Shown here piece after piece: positions 54,782 to 64,000 of a DNA stretch of 64,000 bases; position 1 is the first letter of the stretch, and every line of letters begins with the position of its first letter. The stretch comes from Neocallimastix lanati (nom. inval.) (lineage: Eukaryota; Neocallimastigomycota; Neocallimastigomycetes; Neocallimastigales; Neocallimastigaceae). The position numbers and the translations under genes were made by a program. The notes beneath the pieces are model-generated. The model had not been told where the DNA came from and did not search any database. It worked only from the letters and a program-made list of their open reading frames with translations. Location: the NCBI GenBank assembly GCA_016946835.1, contig JACVTC010000079.1:200001-264000 (forward strand), in the 5' to 3' direction.

Positions 54782-56315
54782 TTTAAAAATAGTGACAGTA
54801 AAAAAAAAAAGTTATTTTTTATTCATGATTATTCTTAAACATAAATAGTTTATTCATATAAAGTTATTATTCTAAAACAATAATAATTATTAATACTGAA
54901 TAAAACAAATCTTTCATGTATTATAATAAAAATTATAAGCTAATAAAACAAAAAAAAAAAATAAAAACAAAATAAAATATAGTTTATTTTATTTTTTTTT
55001 TTGTAAAAACAATGGAATAATCCAATTATTATGACTTTTATATGTAATAATATAATAATAAAATATGTTAAAATATATTGTAAAATTCATTTTTTTTTTT
55101 TTTTTTTTTTACAAAATTAAATTATATATTAACATTTTTATTGTTTTAAAAACTTCAAAACAATTCATTTAAAAAGTTTTTTTTTTTATTATTAATATTA
55201 TTATTCATATACAAATGAAAGGGATGGGAAAGATTTGTTATTCTTATTATGGAAAAAAAATATAATAATAATAATAATAATAATTAGAATAATTCTTTCT
55301 TCTATTTAATATTAACATTTAAGTTTAATATTATTTAAGATTTATTAAAATTAAAAAAAAAAAAAAAAAAAAAGGTTTTTTTTTTTTATTCAACACTATT
55401 TATTATTAAAAATATATTAGAGCTATTACTTTTTATTTAATATTCATTTTACATTATCTATAATTATAATATTAATATTTTTTAATATATATTATTATTA
55501 TTTATTATTCCACATATTACAAAGTGTTGGATATTAGTATTATTCAATTATAAATAGTAAAAAGTAAAATTAATTATTTATAAAAAAAAACTTTGAAAAT
55601 ATTATATATCTTATTTTTAGCATAAGCTCCAATATAAAAAAAATTGAATTAATTTAATTTATTATTTTGAATATATTTTAATATAAACTTTTATTTATAT
55701 TTTATAAATATATGCATTATTAAACGATACTTTCTTAAACAATAGTTATTATAATATTAATTCTCAATATAATTTAATATATTTGCGATATGTAACCATT
55801 TTATAGTAATATTATCTTTCTTTCAATTTTAATATATTGGCTATATAAAAATAGATAAAAAGTTAATTTAATATAAAAATTTATTAATTTTGAAATAATT
55901 AAAAGCAAAACTTGACTATATATTTGTATAGTTAATTTTTGCTTAAATATATATATATATAATATATTGTAATTTATTATAATATATTGTATATATATTT
56001 TTTAATAAATAATATATTTTATATTAGTATATTATTAATTTTTTTTTATTTGTTTAATTATTTAATTTTTTTAATTATTATAAGATGATTCAATACTATT
56101 TATTAGTATTGGAATAAAAAAAAAAAGTATAAAAACAACAAAAATTTCTTCTTTTGAAATTTAATTTTCTTTTAGTTTATTATAAAATTAATAATAATAC
56201 AAATAAACTATTAATAAAAAAAATTAAAAACGAAAACTAAAAAAAGGAGATTGTTATTTCAAAATATTAATATTAAATCATATTAAATATATTATATAAA
56301 TAAATATTAGAAAAA

Positions 56316-56924
56316 ATGTGTAACACTCCTATTGAGTCTTATGGTCATTTACCTTCTCCACCATTATCACCTTCACGTCATTGTGATAGAAATTTGGAAA
56401 TTGAACCATTAATATGTAATATTCAAGAGAAAGATATTAAAGGAGAAGATACTTTATGTTCTCCAATTGAAAGTACAAATATTATTAGTGAAGAAGATGT
56501 TTTAAGGATTTCTTTCATGAATATTATAGATCAAGGAATTAAAATCAATGATGAAATTGTACCATATCAATACTACATTCAAAAGTTACATAAAATTGGT
56601 AACAAAGTAATTAACAAAAGAACTAAAGATGCTTTACCTCTTCGCGTGTATGAAACTGGAACTGAAAATTATAAAGAATTTTGGGTTCATCCAATGATTC
56701 TTTCTTTACAATCATTCCAATTCTTTAAACTTTTTAAAGAAATAAAGAATAATAAAGAAGAGATAATTGAAATTGAAGTTCCATCTCTTGATGCCTTTGC
56801 TGTAGTGTTGTATTATATATACACTGGGGATAATAGTAAAATTTTAGAAATTGGTAAATTAGATGGAACTTTATGTCAAGGAATTATAAATAACATTCAA
56901 TCCTTAGAAGTAATTATAGAATAA
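56316..56924 (+). CDS. BTB/POZ-domain protein, 202 aa
   Basis: Intronless ORF. Residues 1-60 are a probably disordered Pro/Ser-rich tail with a proline-directed patch (HLPSPPLSPSRH). Residues 108-200 match the BTB/POZ fold: LRVYETGTENYKEFWVHPMI, then the helix LSLQSFQFFKLF, then the characteristic IEIEVPSLDAFAVVLYYIYT followed by G171 D172. The protein stops soon after the fold, with no Kelch, BACK or zinc-finger part. BTB proteins act as homodimers, Cullin-3 adaptors or transcription cofactors; which applies here cannot be told. The start at 56316 sits in a good context (AAAAAATG) after stop-rich DNA. Expected location is cytosol or nucleus, since there is no signal peptide. Confidence 0.8.
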   Translation: MCNTPIESYGHLPSPPLSPSRHCDRNLEIEPLICNIQEKDIKGEDTLCSPIESTNIISEEDVLRISFMNIIDQGIKINDEIVPYQYYIQKLHKIGNKVINKRTKDALPLRVYETGTENYKEFWVHPMILSLQSFQFFKLFKEIKNNKEEIIEIEVPSLDAFAVVLYYIYTGDNSKILEIGKLDGTLCQGIINNIQSLEVIIE

Positions 56925-59900
56925 TGAAATGCTTCTAAAAAAATAATAATTTTTAATGGAAAAAAAATACCATATATAGTTTTAATCATAATTAGTTTTA
57001 ATAACTCATATTTTAATTAAATTTGAAATAATAGTTATAACTCGTTATAACAAAATACCCATTTCAAAAAAAAAAATATTTATAAATATTAATTAAACTG
57101 GATATATATATAATTAATTTAATAATAATAAAATTTTTAAAATTGTATATATTTTTTAACAAAATAAGCAATAAATATTAAAATATAATATTACAAATAA
57201 AAAATAAATTTAAGAGTTTTTTATTTTATTTTTTTTTGTATGTGTTAAAATATTATATATACTAAAGTATATTAACATTAATTCAAAAATTTTGGGAAGG
57301 TTAAATTTTTTAAAGTTTATATATAATATAATATATATGTTAAAAAATAAAATTTTAAACATATATAATATAGAATTTAAAGATATAAAAAAATTGATTA
57401 AAAAAAAGTATATGAAATTTTAATTATTATTATTATTATTTATTATTATTATTATTATTATTTTATATTTAATTTTATCAAGATATAAGTATTAAGATTT
57501 ATTAAATTAACATATTGCTGAAAATTAATTATTATAATAAATCACAATTCTCAATAACAATAATAAGTGTAAAAAGCCTAATAATCATGAACTTAATAAA
57601 TATAAGTAAATGATTATATTATTTGTTTTTAGTATTTAAACTTGGAAATAATAATAAATAGTTTCAATCTCAATATAATTATTATTAATTTATAATAATA
57701 ATATTATTATTATCATAATAAATTAAGTTAAAAACAAATACATTATTGTAGTATAATAATAAATTGTCATGGCTCCATAATATATTTAAAGTTTGGCTTG
57801 CTGCTATTTATAATTATACCATGAAAAATTAATTAAATGATTTAATGCATATTACCATGTGTATCAGTAATAATTTTTATTATTATTATTATTATTATCT
57901 AATTATTTATTTATTTATTTATTTATAAAATGAAAAATAAAGTCTATACTATAAAAAAATAATAATGATAATAATCAAATGATAATATTACTAATAATTA
58001 ATTATTAAATATATTACCAATATTATTAAATTGAAAATGGTATATATTTTTTTTATTTAACAAATATATAATTTTATTAATTTAATAATATTAAAAACAT
58101 ATTTTTAAATTTTTATATGATATATATTTTTTAATGAAATATTAAATTTTAGTCATATTTTATGTATTCTGAAATTATTTTATAATTAGTAAATAATTAA
58201 TAAATATATATATTTATTTAACTTTAAGACAAAATTGAAAGATTATAATAGGTGATTATATCATTTTAAAAAAATTCTAATGATTATTTGAATTTCATTA
58301 TATAATTTTTAAATTAATCAATTTTCATTAAAATACTTATTATTATTATTCATTATTCATTATTCATTATTCATTATTCGTTATTTGTTATTTGTTATTT
58401 ATTATTCATATCATTATTCATTTCTATTTTTTTTTATTTATATTTATATTTTTCATTTTTATTTTTGTTAGTTTTATTTAAAATTAAATAAACTTTAAAG
58501 TTTAAAAAAAAATTTAAAATTTAAAATTTAGCATTTGCAATTTAAAAAAAAAATTTTTTTATTGCTATATTAGTAATATTATTTTAATAATTTTAATTTA
58601 TTATATATTTTAAAAAATTTTGTTAATATTTATAATTTATAAAATAGTATTATATGAAGTTTTAATCCAACTTAGCTACATATTATTATGTTTCTTTCAT
58701 GTTTTATTTTATATATACTTTTTATTATATTAATAAAAAAAATTTTTTTTTTATTTAAAACACTATGAATTATGAATTTTATTTTATTTATAGTTCTTTA
58801 TTTTATATAGAAATATATTATATATACAATAATAATAGCGATTAAAAAAATCAGCTAAATAAAATTTTATAATTAATTATTGTTATAATTTAATTTATAT
58901 TATTAATAAAAATAATTTATTTTTAAATTTTAATTAAAAAAATTACTAATTATGGTGATAATTAAATTTTTTTTTTTAAAAAAAATTTTTATTATTTATA
59001 TTGATATAGAAAATTAATTTGATATTAAAATTTATATTATAGTAAGACTAATTTAAAATTATTACATTAATAGAAATGAATATAGAAAAAATTATAAAAA
59101 CAAAAATAAAATAATATAAAAAATAAAATCATAAATACTATTAAACTATAATAATTATAGTTAAAAAATTAATATTTAAGTATTGTTGGTTGTTATTACT
59201 CTATCAATTTAAGAAATTATAAAAATAAAAATAAAAATAAAATAAAAAATAAAATAAAATATAAAAATAAAATCATAAATACTATTAAACTATAATAATT
59301 ACAGTTAAAAAAAAAAAAATAAAATAAATTATTATTATTATAATTGTTTTAAACTATCAATTTAATATAATATTTGAAATTTCTATATTTTATTAATTTC
59401 ATTTTTTAATATTATTAATTAATTGTATTTTTTAATCTAATTATATAATTTATATTATTTGCCAAAGAAAATTCTATTAGATGAGATTAAGCACTGCTTA
59501 TTATTGTTCTAATTGATAGCTTTATATATTTCATTAAATATTCATTTATGATATTTATTATCATTTTATTAATTTAAAGTATCATTTCTCTTATATTACC
59601 AATAAAATTATAAAAATTGTAAAAATGAATTACAATTGATTTCTTTTTTTGTTTTTTCATTTAGCATATTTTAAATATTATTATAGTATAATGGTAATCA
59701 ATTATTTATTTTTAATTTTATTAATAATAAATTTTATTTATATAAATAAAATGACAGATAAATAAATAAATAGAAAAAAAAAATTAAAACAAATATTATA
59801 TGGATTTTATATAAATAAAATTTTAAGATTAATATTAGATGAATTATTTATAGAAATCATAGTATATTTAAATTACATCTGGAAGACTATATTATTTATA

Positions 59901-60099
59901 ATTCTATTTATAGAGATATATTATTTAAACTGTAGTTTAAGCATTGTTTTATAATTTTTATTAATAATATAATACCAAAATTTTCTGTAAATAAGATTTT
60001 TCTTTTTCTTTTTCTTTTTTAATATTTTTAATTTATCTATAAAATATAAAAATTAAAATTTATAAATAGGAATAATACTAACAATTTAAATATTTTTTT

Positions 60100-60133
<34 letters not shown>

Positions 60134-60763
60134 CAAAATTTGGTTTGTTTAAATTTCACTCTTTATTAATTTTTCTTACCCTTTAATTATATAATATTCC
60201 TAAATATATATTAGCTATATATATTTAATATATATATCCAATATGTTAAGTTCTCTATTCGATTATAAGCATTATTACTTGAACATTTTTAACATAGATA
60301 ACCAATATAAACATTACCAATTAAAAAAAATTACTATACTATACTATTAAATATAAAATTTAGTATATTTTAGTTATTTAATTGTATTAAATTTTTAAAA
60401 ATACAACTTTAATATTTAATATATTTATTAATAATATTATTATATAATAGTTTAATATTTTATTTTTTGTTAATGTATATTTTACTGTAATTAATAATAA
60501 TAATATTATTATTATTATTTTCTAAAAATAATTTAATATTACCATATTATCATTTTGTATATATATTATTTCTATAAATATCACATTTAATATTAATTGA
60601 TTTTTTTAATTTTTAATATTATGCTTAACCTATTTATTATTACCAAATTTAATATTAATTAAAAGTTATTATTTTAATAATTATAAAACTTTTTATTTTA
60701 TCTTATTTTGTTACTTTATTATTATTATTATTATTATTATTATCATTATTATTATTATTATTA

Positions 60764-60816
<53 letters not shown>

Positions 60817-60919
60817 TTTTTATTAAAATTTTATAATAAAATTTTTCTGTACTTTAAATTTATATTATAAAATAAAATATTTATTATTATTATTATTATT
60901 ATCATTATTATTATTATTA

Positions 60920-61001
<82 letters not shown>

Positions 61002-61327
61002 TTTTTATTAAAATTTTATAATAAAATTTTTCTGTACTTTAAATTTATATTATAAAATAAAATATTTAAAATTTTATTTTAATAATTAATAATAATAATA
61101 ATGTATGAAATTTATTTATAATGTTATTTATTTATTATTAATTTTTAATTATTTATATGATTTTAAATTGCATTTTGTTTAAAAATATTATTTTTAGTAT
61201 AATTAATTTTAGTTTACTTTTTTTTTTGCAGCACAAAACAGTGTACACTTTTAATAAAAAAAAAAAAATATTAGTATAAAGATCAATAGTATGAATTTCT
61301 AATTAAATAGTATTTTTTTTTTCTTCT

Positions 61328-61358
<31 letters not shown>

Positions 61359-61460
61359 GATTTAATTGATATTCAATTAGCAGAACTTTAACTGAAGCTT
61401 TGATTACATTTTATATTTGTTGAATCATCGATAACACTTATTACACTTATAATACATACA
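56925..61460. other. AT-rich intergenic region with ATT arrays and a duplication
   Basis: No gene was recognised. ATT/ATC arrays lie at 60717-60810 and 60883-60995. A 73-bp unit beginning ATTAATTTTTTATTAAAATT occurs at 60811-60883 and 60996-61068. A roughly 50-bp phrase (AAAATCATAAATACTATTAA, then ACTATAATAATTA) repeats near 59124 and 59268. Confidence 0.55.
60811..61068. repeat. 73-bp direct repeat separated by ATT/ATC microsatellite
   Basis: Copies at 60811-60883 and 60996-61068, offset 185, both containing AATTTTTCTGTACTTTAAAT-like unique sequence and each next to ATT/ATC arrays, so array and flank were duplicated together. Confidence 0.85.
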
Positions 61461-61528
61461 TTTTCAAAATATTAATTTCATTAAAATTCTTATTCCTTTT
61501 TATTTTAATGAAATTAATATTTTGAAAA
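61461..61528. repeat. Perfect inverted repeat, 26-bp arms, 16-base loop
   Basis: Arms 61461-61486 and 61503-61528 are exact reverse complements (TTTTCAAAATATTAATTTCA... and its complement). Confidence 0.92.
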
Positions 61529-61819
61529 TATATTATAAGAAAAGATGCGCCAAAAATATCATTTTGAGATACTATAATAAAAGGTTAAAACTACAGGAAA
61601 TGAACGGAATTAATCTCTCTTACATGAAATATAACAATAAAGATACATTAATTCATATATAAATATATATTTATAAAATATATAACCTTTAATTATAAAC
61701 AATAATTTACATGAAAAAATGAAAAAATGTATAACTAATGTTAATACTTTAAAAAAAAAAAAAAAAAAAAAATTGGGTTTCTTTATTTCTGTTAAATTTT
61801 TAAAGAGTATTTATTTTTG

Positions 61820-61907
61820 ACTTAATTATATTATGTTTATATCATTATTAAAAAACTTAATATCATTGTTTTTTTTTAATAATGATATAAACATAATATA
61901 ATTAAGT
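61820..61907. repeat. Perfect inverted repeat, 36-bp arms, 16-base loop
   Basis: Arms 61820-61855 and 61872-61907 are exact reverse complements (ACTTAATTATATTATGTTTA... and its complement). Confidence 0.92.
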
Positions 61908-62093
61908 TTACTGTCTATAATAATAAAAAAAAAGGTTTTAATATAGATAGAAAGATATCAATCATCAAAATAAAAAAAAAAAAAAATGAAATGAATATAT
62001 AATGAATACATCAAGAATTAAAAAAAAAAAAATGAATGAATAACTATTTTCTATAATTTATTATAATACATAAAAAAAAAAAAAAAGTTTAAA

Positions 62094-62344
62094 TTTTTAT
62101 TTTTATTGTATAAAGTTATTGTGTATTGATTAAATTTTAAACACAATAACTTTATACAATAAAAATAAAAAAAATTTAAAGTATATTATTTAAAGTATTA
62201 ATAATAAAATGATTTTAATTATATAATTTATATTGTGTTTAAAATTTAATCAATACACAATAACTTTATACAATAAAAATAAAAAAAATTTAAAGTATAT
62301 TATTTAAAGTATTAATAATAAAATGATTTTAATTATATAATTTA
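62094..62344. repeat. Inverted repeat plus 90-bp direct duplication with inverted loop
   Basis: Arms 62094-62123 and 62142-62171 (30 bp, perfect) enclose an 18-base loop, TATTGATTAAATTTTAAA. The right arm and about 60 bases after it (62142-62230) recur at 62256-62344, offset 114. Before the second copy the 18 bases at 62238-62255 are TTTAAAATTTAATCAATA, the exact reverse complement of the first loop. Confidence 0.92.
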
Positions 62345-62461
62345 TTTTGTATTATTAATATATATAATTTTTGTTGTTAAGATATTTTTAATTTGATATT
62401 TAATGTATATATTATTAATATGTTAAATTGATATTTTATATATTCTTTTATGTTATTAGTG

Positions 62462-62493
<32 letters not shown>

Positions 62494-62498
62494 TTTTT

Positions 62499-62654
62499 TA
62501 ATCTTCATTAAAATGAGATTGTAATTTTTAATAAAAGAATATACCTAATTTTAAAATTTTTTATTAATTTTAAAATTAGGTATATTCTTTTTTTATTTTT
62601 AGTTAAAAAAAAATTATTTTTTTTAATCTTCATTAAAATGAGTTTGTAATTTTT
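62499..62654. repeat. Duplicated gene 3' end around a perfect hairpin
   Basis: Arms 62533-62556 and 62568-62591 (24 bp, perfect, 11-base loop) lie between two copies of the last 28 coding bases of the ketopantoate-reductase-like gene plus its stop. The functional copy is at 62624-62654; a second with one mismatch is at 62499-62529. Confidence 0.92.
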
Positions 62655-63597
62655 CATAATTTTCATAAAAGATAGGCGCGGATACATTATTTTTTTTTCC
62701 TTCTTCATAAACACATCGACAAACGAAAAATAAATCTTGTAAATTACTATGTAATGTCATGATTTTTCTTGTCAAAATATTGGTAGCAAACATTCTTTTC
62801 ATAATAGGCGAAGAAATAATAGTTGGTAATTTATAGGCAATTAATTCATTATTATATCGTTTTAATATGACACCCCGAGATTCAACAATTTTTGAAGTTT
62901 CTCTTATAGATTTTACAGCTTCAGATAACTTTTTAGTTGAATTCATCAAATTTTCAGCAGATTCTGACACATTATTAATATCCCCATATTTACCAGCAAC
63001 TGAAACAACACCAGCATTAATGGCCATATGTAGCCATATCCATTCTAACATATCATATGGATGTTCTAATTTTATGGAACAACTTGAAAAAAGTTGAAGT
63101 AAATCATCATAATTATTTATGTGAGATTTATCCTTACTTTCAAGCATAAAATGATCAAAAACACAACAATTCAGTGTATTATTATCTATGTTACCACCTG
63201 CAACAGGATATCCTAAGATATAATCTTTTTTTGCCATAAGATTATTTACATAATCATGTTTTTCCCATATACCACAGGCTAAAATTATGGTTCCTGTAAT
63301 TTTTTCATTATTAAGAACTTCATTAACACTTTCAATATTACCTGATGGAATAGCAACAAAAATAAAATCATATTCTTTTTGACTTGCTTTATTTATGGTA
63401 TAGGTATCTTGGCTTTGTTGACCCTTCGATTTAAACCTACCATCCAATAATTCAACATTCAATTTATTAATATTATAATTTTTACTTGTTTTTCTGATAT
63501 AATATTCAACATTATGACCTGCTTTTGAAAATATATATCCATAGGTAGTTCCAATGACACCTAAACCAATAATTAAGATATTTAATTGTTTTTCCAT
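62623..63597 (-). CDS. Ketopantoate reductase (ApbA/PanE) family protein, 324 aa
   Basis: Intronless ORF. Residues 6-16 carry the Rossmann dinucleotide motif (ILIIGLGVIGTTYG; GxGxxG at 11-16), followed by IFSKAGHNVEYYIRK. The middle has the family-like FIFVAIPSGNIESVNEVL and IILACGIWEKHDYV, then LGYPVAGGN. The C-terminal helical domain includes WIWLHMAINAGVVSVAGKYG. Length fits the family (about 290-320). Canonical ketopantoate reductase reduces 2-dehydropantoate with NADPH in pantothenate synthesis. Here positions that usually hold the catalytic Lys, Asn and Lys (aligned by eye) appear as other residues, including His-Met in the WxKLxxN helix, so the substrate may differ. Lack of introns and a bacterial-style fold allow, but do not prove, bacterial origin. 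There is no signal peptide, so it is probably cytosolic. Confidence 0.8.
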   Translation of the reverse strand: MEKQLNILIIGLGVIGTTYGYIFSKAGHNVEYYIRKTSKNYNINKLNVELLDGRFKSKGQQSQDTYTINKASQKEYDFIFVAIPSGNIESVNEVLNNEKITGTIILACGIWEKHDYVNNLMAKKDYILGYPVAGGNIDNNTLNCCVFDHFMLESKDKSHINNYDDLLQLFSSCSIKLEHPYDMLEWIWLHMAINAGVVSVAGKYGDINNVSESAENLMNSTKKLSEAVKSIRETSKIVESRGVILKRYNNELIAYKLPTIISSPIMKRMFATNILTRKIMTLHSNLQDLFFVCRCVYEEGKKNNVSAPIFYENYEKLQTHFNED

Positions 63598-64000
63598 TGT
63601 ACTAATTCTTAATGTTTTAAATATTTTATATGAAATGTAAACTTCTTAAAAAAAAAATATTTAATAAATTTTAAATCAAAATATTAAATAGTTATAATAA
63701 TTTTTAATATTGTGAAATATATCTAGTTAAAAGTAGTATTATTGAAATTTATTTATTTTTAGCAAGATATTTATATATATATATATGATTAATTAATATA
63801 TAATAATTGTTTTTTTTTCTTTTGTTTTTTTTTTTTTTTTTCTTTAATTATACATGAATTTTTATATATTATTTTATTTGTTAAGATTTTTTTATTTTTT
63901 TTTTTTTTGCAAAAAAAGAAAAGATATTTTTCCATTTTTATATCATTTTAAGGTACAATACTAACATATTAATAATAATTTCAATAAAAAAATTAATAAT
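63598..64000. other. AT-rich 5' flank of reductase-like gene
   Basis: Upstream region of the minus-strand gene with T runs at 63821-63840 and 63894-63908; no further gene is seen before the window edge. Confidence 0.5.

Larger units (their letters stand above)
43189..56315. other. 13-kb AT-rich gene desert
   Basis: No credible gene was found. It holds many homopolymers, a roughly 24-bp tandem repeat (AATAATTGTAATAATAATAA type, three copies, 47580-47660), a 43-45-bp duplication at 52255-52342 and an ATT array at 53284-53382. Open frames at 47465-47803, 51247-51532 and 52249-52434 are low-complexity. An isolated balanced-composition patch lies at 43740-43865, and a shorter one at 44955-45055 whose minus frame reads YDNFNEISFLEEIKFIILEF. 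Confidence 0.55.

Noticed and set aside
62508-62714. 68-codon minus frame overlapping the reductase gene end
   Set aside because: Out-of-frame shadow running through the hairpin and the duplicated 3' end.

Overview
The window is nuclear DNA of an anaerobic gut fungus (Neocallimastigomycota). Non-coding DNA is almost pure A+T, packed with poly(A)/poly(T) runs and ATT, AAAT and ATTTATT repeats. Genes are split by short AT-rich introns. One chitinase ends in Cys-rich modules of the fungal dockerin (CBM10-like) type, which is close to diagnostic for the group. Exon models are conceptual splicing from GT/AG sites, reading phase and protein-family sense; no transcript was available.

Layout. 1-2339 (-): 5' part of a secreted GH18 chitinase with an N-terminal chitin-binding CBM18, running off the left edge. 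3866-4128 (-): two candidate last exons of an unidentified gene. 4540-5060: ATTTATT satellite. 9685-9933 (+): an 82-residue protein of unknown function. 12124-15148 (-): wreck of a Ty1/copia element. 16716-18235 (+): Asn-rich and ankyrin-repeat relics. 19017-22427 (-): a nested structure in which a gag-only LTR retrotransposon with almost identical LTRs sits inside the tRNA-like head of a SINE-like retroposon. 23301-25050 (+): a second copia remnant with a chimeric, repeat-expanded, frameshifted ORF. 27193-29857 (-): a complete seven-exon GH18 chitinase with two dockerin-like modules. 35300-35870 (-): another ankyrin relic. 37093-43188 (+): a 23-exon gene, modelled at 1000 residues, for a class C (GABA-B-like) 7TM receptor with a solute-binding-protein ectodomain and many micro-exons. 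43189-56315: a 13-kb desert. 56316-56924 (+): a BTB/POZ-domain protein. 61461-62654: a cluster of perfect hairpins and duplications just beyond the 3' end of the last gene. 62623-63597 (-): an intronless ketopantoate-reductase-family protein.

The genes do not form an operon or cluster. The two chitinases are paralogues on the same strand about 25 kb apart with partly shared intron positions. One binds chitin directly through CBM18; the other looks built for docking into the fungal cellulosome. The most unusual content is the nested retroelement pair, the micro-exon-rich receptor, and the hairpin cluster in which one stem-loop occurs twice with its loop inverted.
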